Below, in pieces: positions 34,217-40,717 of a stretch of 64,000 nt of DNA. The DNA comes from Arthrobacter sp. PsM3 (lineage in GTDB: Bacteria > Actinomycetota > Actinomycetes > Actinomycetales > Micrococcaceae): NCBI RefSeq assembly GCF_030433895.1, contig NZ_JARUXE010000015.1, forward strand, positions 37,067 to 101,066, read 5' to 3'. The notes under the pieces were generated by a model. The model worked only from the letters and a program-made list of their open reading frames with translations. It ran no database searches and was not told the DNA's origin. Each line of letters opens with the position of its first letter. Within the stretch, counting starts at the first letter, position 1. A program made the position numbers and the translations under genes.

Positions 34217-35680
34217 TTAGCCGACGTGGCGGTGCATCTCCACGGCTTCCTCGTGCCGTGGGCTGTCAGGGTTCATCAGCGAGTTCTTGCGGCCGTAGGT
34301 GAAGTAGATGACCAGGCCGATGACGAGCCAGACGCCGAAGCGCAGCCAGGTCTCCCAGTGCAGCTGGAGCATGAGGAAGCCGGAGGCCAGCACGCCAAAC
34401 GCCGGAACGAGCGGCATGAGCGGCAGCCGGAAGGTGCGCGGGGCGTCGGGCTTCTTGTAGCGGAACACGATGACCGAGGTGCAGACGACGACGAAGGCGG
34501 CCAGGATGCCGATGTTGGTCAGGTCGGCGACGGCCTTGATCGGGAACACGCCGGCCAGCAGCGCGGAGGCGACGCCGGCGATCCAGGTGACGCGCTGCGG
34601 GGTGCCGTGGCGGTCCGTCTTGGCGAACCAGCCGGGGAGCAGCCCGTCGCGGCTCATCGAGAACCAGACGCGGGTGACGCCGAGCAGGAAGGTGAGCATC
34701 ACGGTCAGGATGGACAGGACGGCAAAGACCGAGATGATCGTGGCGATGACCGGCAGGCCCACGCTGTTGAACGCGGAGGCGAAGCCGGCCTTGGGGTCGA
34801 TCTCCTGGTAGTTCTGCATGCCGGTGAGCACCAGGGTTGCGGCGACGTACAGGAGCATCGCGACGACGAGGGACATGATGATGGCCTTCGGCATGTGCTT
34901 CTTGCCGTCGGTCGCCTCTTCCGCGGCGGTGCTCATCGCGTCGTAACCGAACACGGCGAAGAACACCGTGGCCGCGCCGGCCACAACCGGGCCAAACCCG
35001 CTGGGCATGAACGGGTTGTAGTTTCCCGTATCAATGTAGAAGATGCCGAGACCGATGATGAACAGGATCAGGACCACCTTGATCCCAACGGCCACAAGTT
35101 CGAATCGGCCGAAGGTCTTGGTGCCGCGGGACAGGATCCAGGTCACCAGGAGGCAGACGGCAATCGCGGGAACATTGATGATCCCGCCGGTGCCTTCATC
35201 CGGCGTCGCGGTCATCCACGCCGGCATGTGGACGCCGATGCCGGAGAGGAACGCGTCGAAGTAGCCGGAAATACCGATCGCCACCACGGCCACAATCGCG
35301 ATGTATTCCAGCAACAGGTCCCAGCCAATGAACCAGCCGATGATCTCGCCGAGCGCCACGTAGCCGTACGTGTACGCCGAACCGGCCCGCGGGATCATGC
35401 CCGCGAACTCCGCGTAGGACAACGCGGCGGCCGCGGACGCGAGTCCCGCAATCAGAAAGGAGAACAGCACCGCCGGGCCGACGCCGGGTTCGGACGCGCT
35501 GCCGTGGGCCACGAGGCCCGCCAGGGAGAAGATGCCGACGCCGATGATGCCGCCAACGCCGATGGCCGTCAACTGCCAGAGCCCCAGGCTCTTTAGCAGG
35601 CCGCTGTGCAGGTTTTCTTCCTCGATGTCGTCGATGGGCTTGCGCCTCATGATCGACCGGGTTATGTCTTTTGTACTCAT
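34217..35680 (-). CDS. APC-family amino acid permease
   Basis: A 487-aa, 12-helix transporter of the amino acid-polyamine-cation superfamily. GVGGIIGVGIFSLAGLVA is the substrate-binding unwound helix 1, and SYAEFAGMIPRAGSAYTYGY is helix 3. The sequence fits the cationic-amino-acid-transporter/YfnA-like branch. I set the start at ATG 35680; an in-frame ATG at 35716 would add 12 residues. It shares an upstream element with putA, so proline or a related amino acid is a plausible substrate, though this is inference. It is divergent from a LysR gene. Confidence 0.87.
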   Translation of the reverse strand: MSTKDITRSIMRRKPIDDIEEENLHSGLLKSLGLWQLTAIGVGGIIGVGIFSLAGLVAHGSASEPGVGPAVLFSFLIAGLASAAAALSYAEFAGMIPRAGSAYTYGYVALGEIIGWFIGWDLLLEYIAIVAVVAIGISGYFDAFLSGIGVHMPAWMTATPDEGTGGIINVPAIAVCLLVTWILSRGTKTFGRFELVAVGIKVVLILFIIGLGIFYIDTGNYNPFMPSGFGPVVAGAATVFFAVFGYDAMSTAAEEATDGKKHMPKAIIMSLVVAMLLYVAATLVLTGMQNYQEIDPKAGFASAFNSVGLPVIATIISVFAVLSILTVMLTFLLGVTRVWFSMSRDGLLPGWFAKTDRHGTPQRVTWIAGVASALLAGVFPIKAVADLTNIGILAAFVVVCTSVIVFRYKKPDAPRTFRLPLMPLVPAFGVLASGFLMLQLHWETWLRFGVWLVIGLVIYFTYGRKNSLMNPDSPRHEEAVEMHRHVG

Positions 35681-35752
35681 TTTCAGGGTCTTCCGCTCAG
35701 GTGTGGTGCCCATCAATCCGCCCTGTGATGGGGGTTACTCGACGACAACAGT

Positions 35753-35770
35753 ATGCAAGCCGGATTGCAT
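35753..35770. promoter_or_regulatory. Palindrome ATGCAA-N6-TTGCAT in the permease/LysR divergent region
   Basis: A perfect 6+6 inverted repeat 73 nt upstream of the permease start and 56 nt upstream of the LysR start. The arms resemble Lrp/ArgP-type sites with GC(A/T)-rich halves. It directly adjoins the shared putA/permease element. Confidence 0.45.
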
Positions 35771-35813
35771 TAGATAAAGTGAATTCTCCTAATCAATAAA
35801 CATTAGAATTCAC
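35768..35813. promoter_or_regulatory. Permease/LysR regulatory element with inverted repeat
   Basis: Contains CATTAGATAAAGTGA (35768-35782), CAATA (35794-35798) and TTAGAA (35803-35808), matching the putA upstream element. It also carries a perfect inverted repeat GTGAATTCT (35779-35787) and AGAATTCAC (35805-35813), with a nested CTAAT/ATTAG. It ends 12 nt before the LysR start, a position suited to autorepression and divergent activation. Confidence 0.6.
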
Positions 35814-35825
35814 AAAGGAATAGCG

Positions 35826-36737
35826 ATGCTGGATGTCCGGCGGTTACGCCTGCTGCGCGAACTGAAGATCCGGGGCACCCTGGCCGAGGTCGCGGAGGCG
35901 CTTCAGTACAGCCCGTCGTCGGTCTCGCAGCAGCTGGCGCTCCTGGAAAAGGAAGCCGGCGTCGAACTGCTTCGCAAGACCGGACGCCGGGTCCAGCTGA
36001 CCCCGCAGGCAGAGGTCCTCGTGGCCCACACGGCCCACCTGCTGGAAACGCTGGAACAGGCCGAGGCGGATCTGGCCGCCTCGCTGACCACCGTGACGGG
36101 CACGGTCCGCGTTGCGGTCTTCCAGTCCGCGGCGCTGGCCCTGATGCCGGATGCCCTCACCCGGATGTCGTCACGCTATCCCGAAGTCCGGATCGAAATG
36201 ACCCAGCGGGAACCCGAAACGGCACTTCATGAGACCTGGGCCCGGGACTTTGACCTGGTCATTGCCGAGCAGTACCCCGGCCATGCGGCCCCCCGCTATG
36301 CCGAACTCGACCGGCTCCGGCTCACGAGCGATGCCATCCGCCTCGCGGTTCCGCCCCGCTCCTCCGACCGCCCGGCGATAACGTCCCTCACGGACACCGC
36401 CGGGCTGGCCTGGGTGATGGAGCCCCGCGGCGCAGCGTCACGGCACTGGGCCGAACAGGCCTGCCGCAGCGCCGGATTCGAGCCCGACGTCCGTTTCGAG
36501 ACCGCAGACCTGCAGGCGCAGATCCGGCTGATCGAATCCGGGAACGCCGTGGCATTTATGCCGGACCTCGTCTGGACCGGGAGAGGCACAACGTCGCAGC
36601 TGATTACCCTGCCGGGTGATCCGCACCGGACCATCTTCACCTCCGTGCGGCGCTCCAGCGTCAAGCGCCCGGCCATCCTGGCCACCCGGGAGATCTTGGC
36701 GGAGACAGCGGCGTCCATCCCGCCCGCCGGCCCGTAA
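35826..36737 (+). CDS. LysR-family transcriptional regulator, probable regulator of proline use
   Basis: A 303-aa regulator. The HTH is at residues 1-60 (MLDVRRLRLLRELKIRGTLA, then YSPSSVSQQLALLEKEAGVE) and the effector domain runs from about 88. The ATG follows AAAGGAATAGCG. It is divergent from the APC permease across a 145-nt region with two palindromes. The element also found before putA makes both genes likely targets. The effector (perhaps proline) is inferred. A 12-bp hairpin spans its stop codon. Confidence 0.88.
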   Translation: MLDVRRLRLLRELKIRGTLAEVAEALQYSPSSVSQQLALLEKEAGVELLRKTGRRVQLTPQAEVLVAHTAHLLETLEQAEADLAASLTTVTGTVRVAVFQSAALALMPDALTRMSSRYPEVRIEMTQREPETALHETWARDFDLVIAEQYPGHAAPRYAELDRLRLTSDAIRLAVPPRSSDRPAITSLTDTAGLAWVMEPRGAASRHWAEQACRSAGFEPDVRFETADLQAQIRLIESGNAVAFMPDLVWTGRGTTSQLITLPGDPHRTIFTSVRRSSVKRPAILATREILAETAASIPPAGP

Positions 36738-36749
36738 GCCGGCGGGCGG
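36720..36749 (+). terminator. Hairpin over the LysR stop codon
   Basis: A perfect 12-bp stem, CCGCCCGCCGGC (36720-36731) and its complement (36738-36749), with a 6-nt loop that contains the TAA stop. It is G+C-rich with no T-run after it. Two direct copies of a 14-base unit (GCAGGCGGGCGGTG) follow at about 36751-36778. Possible terminator. Confidence 0.5.
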
Positions 36750-36875
36750 CGCAGGCGGGCGGTGCAGGCGGGCGGTGCCGGCTGCCGAGGCTGCCGGCCG
36801 GCGAGGCCGCCCGCGTGCGGGGGTGTTGGCTTGCTCACAGCGCTTCCGGCGGCCCGGCGCTAGACTGGATCCGTT

Positions 36876-37304
36876 ATGAACCGCACAATATTCAAGTCCA
36901 AAATCCACCGCGCCACGGTCACGCACGCGGACCTCCACTATGTCGGCTCGGTCACCGTGGACCTGGATCTGCTGGAAGCGGCCGACATCCTGCCCGGCGA
37001 ACTGGTCTCCATTGTCGACGTCACCAACGGTGCCCGGCTGGAGACCTACACGATTGCCGGCGAGCGCGGTTCCGGGGTAATCGGGATCAACGGCGCCGCC
37101 GCGCACCTCATGCACGAGAACGACATCATCATCCTGATCACCTACGCCCAGATGACCACTGATGAAGCCAAGGCCTACAGCCCCAAAGTGGTCCATGTGG
37201 ATAAGGACAACAAGATTGTCCAGATCGGCAACGACCCCGCGGAGGGCCACACCCCCGGGATCATGCGCCCGCCGTACGCGCTGAACAACGCCACGCTTAA
37301 CTGA
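36876..37304 (+). CDS. panD: Aspartate 1-decarboxylase
   Basis: Pyruvoyl-dependent enzyme that makes beta-alanine from aspartate for pantothenate and CoA synthesis. It is 142 aa. The self-cleavage site is Gly24-Ser25 in HYVGSVTVD; Ser25 becomes the pyruvoyl group. [20 protein letters not shown] and INGAAAHL are the other family blocks. The C-terminal end is about 15 residues longer than in E. coli, as in other actinobacteria. It appears to be a single-gene unit. Confidence 0.97.
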   Translation: MNRTIFKSKIHRATVTHADLHYVGSVTVDLDLLEAADILPGELVSIVDVTNGARLETYTIAGERGSGVIGINGAAAHLMHENDIIILITYAQMTTDEAKAYSPKVVHVDKDNKIVQIGNDPAEGHTPGIMRPPYALNNATLN

Positions 37305-37420
37305 CGGCGTCAGCCCGCGGGCGTACTTCTGCCGTAACAGGAGCTGGGCGTAAATAAAGCTGATTACTCTGGAGGGGTGACTGCCGCCCCTTCCCCGCTT
37401 TCGACGCTGCGGAGTGCCGC

Positions 37421-38347
37421 GTGCTAGGCGTCCTCGCGGGGTTCTTCGTGGTCTGGTGCATCATCCTGGTGGGCATGTTCGTCGGCCGGCGCGGAATCCT
37501 GGGCGAGAACGCCCGCTCCGTGCTCAGCGCGCTGACATTCTTCGTCGCCAGCCCGGCCCTGCTGTTCGACACCCTCAGCAAGGCCAAAGTCCACGATATT
37601 TTCGCCGCCCCGCTGCTGGTGACGGCGGTCGGCGCCATCGCGACGGCGGCACTCTTTTTCGGCATCGTCCGCTTCCTGCTCAAACGCTCCGTGCCCGAAT
37701 CCCTCATGTCCTCCATGAGCGCTTCGCTGGCCAACTCCGCCAACCTCGGCATCCCCATCGCCGTGTACGTCCTGGGCGATGCAAGTTATGTGGCGCCGCT
37801 GCTGATCTTCCAGCTGGCGTTCTTCACCCCCATGTTCCTGGTGGTCCTGGATGCCACCACCAGCAACCACCGGACCACGCCGCTGAGCTTCCTGCTGATG
37901 ATCCTGCGGAATCCCATGATCGTGGGCTCCGGGCTGGGCCTGACGGTGGCCGCCACCGGCTGGCAGGTGCCGCCACTGGTGATGGAGCCCATCCACCTGA
38001 TCGGCGGCGCCGCGATTCCGGCCATGCTGCTCGCCTTCGGGATGAGCCTGAACGGCTCCCGCCCGCTGCACGCCCCGGCGGGGCGCCGGATCGACACCCT
38101 GCTGGCCAGCGGCTTCAAGCTCATTGTCCATCCGCTGCTGGCCTACCTCTTCGCCCGCTTCGCCCTGCAGCTGGCGGACCAGGCACTTTTCGCCGTGGTG
38201 GTGACCTCCGCCCTGCCCACCGCGCAGAACGTTTTTGTGATCGCCAACCGCTACCGGACCGGCCTCACCGTCGCCAAGGACACCATCCTGATCACCACGG
38301 TCGTCGCCGTGCCGGCCATGATCGGCGTGGCCCTGCTGCTCGCCTGA
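37421..38347 (+). CDS. AEC-family (auxin efflux carrier-like) transporter
   Basis: A 308-aa protein with about ten helices arranged as two repeats, typical of AEC transporters that move organic acids such as malate. FVVWCIILVGMFVGRRGILG opens it. SMSASLANSANLGIPIAVYV and TSALPTAQNVFVIANRY are the two family crossover blocks. It starts with GTG. Its stop is 48 nt before the flavin oxidase gene, so they may form an operon; the substrate could be related to that enzyme's. Confidence 0.85.
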   Translation: MLGVLAGFFVVWCIILVGMFVGRRGILGENARSVLSALTFFVASPALLFDTLSKAKVHDIFAAPLLVTAVGAIATAALFFGIVRFLLKRSVPESLMSSMSASLANSANLGIPIAVYVLGDASYVAPLLIFQLAFFTPMFLVVLDATTSNHRTTPLSFLLMILRNPMIVGSGLGLTVAATGWQVPPLVMEPIHLIGGAAIPAMLLAFGMSLNGSRPLHAPAGRRIDTLLASGFKLIVHPLLAYLFARFALQLADQALFAVVVTSALPTAQNVFVIANRYRTGLTVAKDTILITTVVAVPAMIGVALLLA

Positions 38348-38394
38348 GCATCCCCGCAACGCCCCCGCACCACACCACACCATCCGGAGGACCC

Positions 38395-39525
38395 ATGAGC
38401 ACCAGCCTGGACACCGTCATCATCGGAGGCGGGGCCATGGGCTCGGCGGCGGCGTGGGCCCTGGCCAGCCGCGGCCGGGCCGTGACCCTGCTGGAGCAGT
38501 TCAGCCCCGGGCACCGCAACGGCGCTTCCCATGGCGCCACCCGGAACCTCAACCCCGGCTACGCCGATCCCGACTACGTGGCCATGCTGGCCGAGTCCGT
38601 CCGGCTCTGGGACGAGCTCGAGGCCGATGCCGGCGAGCGGCTGCTGGCGCGCACCGGCGTCGTGAACCACGGGACCGATCCGCTGCTGGGCGCGGTGCAG
38701 TGGGCCCTGCAAGGGACCGGGCTGCGGGCCGAGTTCCTGGGTGCAGCGGAAGCGGCCGAACGGTGGCGCGGCATCCGGTTCGACCAGCAGGTGCTGCACA
38801 TGCCCGACGGCGGGCAGCTGAACCCCGGTGCGGTCCTGCCGGCGCTGCAGCGCCTGGCCGCGGGCCGCGGCGCCGAGCTCCGGCACCGGGTCAAGGTGCT
38901 GGAGCTCGCCGTGGCTGACGACGGCGTCCGGCTCACGGTCGACGCCGGCGGCCGCACCGAGGTGCTGACCGCGCGGCAGGCCGTAGTCACCGCCGGTGCC
39001 TGGACCTCGAAACTGCTCGGCGGGCTGGTGCCCCTCCCCCGGCTCACCGTCACCCAGGAACAGCCGGCGCACTTCGCCGTTGCCGACGAGGGCGCGGTCT
39101 GGCCGGGGTTCAACCATGTCCCCGGCCAGGGCGCGGATTTCGCGGACTGGTACTCACCGGTCTATGGCATGCCGACGCCGGGCGAGGGCATCAAGGCCGG
39201 CTGGCACGGCGTGGGGCCGGTCGTGGACCCGGACCGGAGGTCCTTCACGCCGGAACCCGCGCAACTGGCGGCGCTGCAAAACTACGCGCGGCGGTGGCTG
39301 CCCGGCGTGGATGCCGACTCCCTCACCGACATCAGCTGCACCTACACCACCACCGCGGACGAGAACTTCATTCTTGACCGCATCGGGCCGCTCGTGATCG
39401 GTGCGGGCTTCTCCGGCCACGGGTTCAAGTTCACCCCCGTCGTCGGGCGGATCCTCGCCGACCTCGCCACCGGCGACGGCCCGGCGCCGGCAATCTTCTC
39501 GGCCTCCCGCCCCGGGATCCGCTGA
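38395..39525 (+). CDS. FAD-dependent amine oxidase, MSOX/SolA type
   Basis: A 376-aa member of the DAO family closest in pattern to monomeric sarcosine oxidase and N-methyltryptophan oxidase. The FAD-binding GGGAMGSAAAWALASRG lies near residue 12. SHGATRNLNPGYADPDY matches the His/Arg active-site loop. Cys315 in DISCTYTTTADENFILD is where the covalent flavin link forms in MSOX, and GFSGHGFKFTPVVG closes the active site. It should oxidise a small N-methylated amino acid, releasing H2O2. The ATG follows CCGGAGG. A palindromic repeat starts 15 nt after the stop. Confidence 0.87.
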   Translation: MSTSLDTVIIGGGAMGSAAAWALASRGRAVTLLEQFSPGHRNGASHGATRNLNPGYADPDYVAMLAESVRLWDELEADAGERLLARTGVVNHGTDPLLGAVQWALQGTGLRAEFLGAAEAAERWRGIRFDQQVLHMPDGGQLNPGAVLPALQRLAAGRGAELRHRVKVLELAVADDGVRLTVDAGGRTEVLTARQAVVTAGAWTSKLLGGLVPLPRLTVTQEQPAHFAVADEGAVWPGFNHVPGQGADFADWYSPVYGMPTPGEGIKAGWHGVGPVVDPDRRSFTPEPAQLAALQNYARRWLPGVDADSLTDISCTYTTTADENFILDRIGPLVIGAGFSGHGFKFTPVVGRILADLATGDGPAPAIFSASRPGIR

Positions 39526-39540
39526 CCCCCGCCCCCAAAA

Positions 39541-39607
39541 AGCAACGCGGGGTCACATCGCGCCCATCCCGGGCTCCGGCATGGGCGCGATGTGACCCCG
39601 CGTTGCT
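39541..39607. repeat. Dispersed palindromic repeat, copy 3 (perfect)
   Basis: The best copy of the family: 27-nt arms with no mismatch (39541-39567 and 39581-39607) and a 13-nt loop, with the same CAACGCGGGGTCA outer arms as copies 1 and 2. It lies 15 nt after the flavin oxidase stop. No T-run follows on either strand. Confidence 0.9.
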
Positions 39608-39684
39608 GTGTGCGCCGGTAGTCTGGGACCGGTCTTAAGCCGCCCCGGGGGCAACCCGGGGCAACAGCAGGAAGTAAGGACAAA

Positions 39685-40686
39685 TTGCACAGCGTCAGAA
39701 CACGCGGCACCGCCAGGTCCGGGGCCGTCGATTGGATCGCGGCCGGGCTGGCAGGGCTGCTGCTAATCTCCGCCACGGCCTGCGCTGGCACGGGGACGGC
39801 CCCGGCCGCCGCGCCGACAGCCCTCCCAACAGTGAGCACGGCCGGCAGCCCCGCGGCCGCCTCCCCGGAACCCGGCGCCGAGGACACCCCGAACCAGCAG
39901 CCGGCCTTCGCCGCCAAGGCTCTGGACGTTCTGGCAACGATCCCGGTCAAGGGCCGGGCGCCCAAGACGGGCTACTCGCGCGATCAGTTCGGCCAGGCCT
40001 GGGCCGACGTCGACCGCAACGGCTGCGACACCCGCAACGACGTGCTCCGCCGGGACCTGACCGACCTCGCCCTCAAGCCCGGCACCGGGGACTGCGTTGT
40101 CCTTTCCGGCATCCTGAACGACCCCTACACGGCAATCCTGATCAACTTCCTCCGCGGCAACAGCACCAGTGACGCGGTGCAGATCGACCATGTGGTGGCC
40201 CTCAGCGACGCCTGGCAGAAGGGCGCCCAGCAACTCACCGAGGCCCAGCGGCTCTCCTTCGCCAACGATCCGCTGAACCTGCTCGCGGTGGACGGCCCCG
40301 CCAACCAGCAAAAGAGCGACGGCGACGCCGCCACCTGGCTGCCTGCGAACAAGTCCTACCGCTGCGACTACGTGGCCCGCCAGATCTCGGTCAAGTCCAG
40401 TTACGGGCTGTGGGTCACCGCGGCCGAACACGATGCGATGGCACGGGTTCTCGGCGACTGCCCCGGCCAGGCCGCCCCGACCAGCCAGGCGGCGCCGGCG
40501 CCCCCGACGCAGGCGGCGACTCCCGCACCGGCCCCCGCCGCTCCGGCAGCCCCGGCGAACCCGGCCTCCGTGTACTACGCCAATTGCGCCGCTGCCCGTG
40601 CTGCCGGCGCCGCACCGCTCCGGGCCGGCCAGCCGGGCTACCGCGAGCAGATGGACGGCGACCGCGACGGCATCGCCTGCGAATAA
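39685..40686 (+). CDS. Secreted HNH endonuclease (DUF1524) with C-terminal Excalibur domain
   Basis: A 333-aa exported nuclease. A hydrophobic signal segment (AAGLAGLLLISATACAG) contains a possible lipoprotein Cys at 33. A Pro/Ala linker follows, then a DUF1524/GmrSD-like His-Me finger core with QIDHVVALSDAWQKGA and the Asn in FANDPLNLLAVDGPAN. After a second Pro/Ala linker comes an Excalibur Ca-binding motif (YYANCAAARAAG, ending DGDRDGIACE). It may digest external DNA for nutrients or competition. The start is TTG 39685 after GGAAGTAAGGA. Confidence 0.86.
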   Translation: MHSVRTRGTARSGAVDWIAAGLAGLLLISATACAGTGTAPAAAPTALPTVSTAGSPAAASPEPGAEDTPNQQPAFAAKALDVLATIPVKGRAPKTGYSRDQFGQAWADVDRNGCDTRNDVLRRDLTDLALKPGTGDCVVLSGILNDPYTAILINFLRGNSTSDAVQIDHVVALSDAWQKGAQQLTEAQRLSFANDPLNLLAVDGPANQQKSDGDAATWLPANKSYRCDYVARQISVKSSYGLWVTAAEHDAMARVLGDCPGQAAPTSQAAPAPPTQAATPAPAPAAPAAPANPASVYYANCAAARAAGAAPLRAGQPGYREQMDGDRDGIACE

Positions 40687-40717
40687 CGCGCCGTCTGATT
40701 CAGCACCGGCGCAGCGG

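Noticed and set aside
39541..39607. The palindromes as ordinary intrinsic terminators
   Set aside because: None is followed by a T-run on either strand, and the outer 13 bases are identical between copies, which a terminator does not need.
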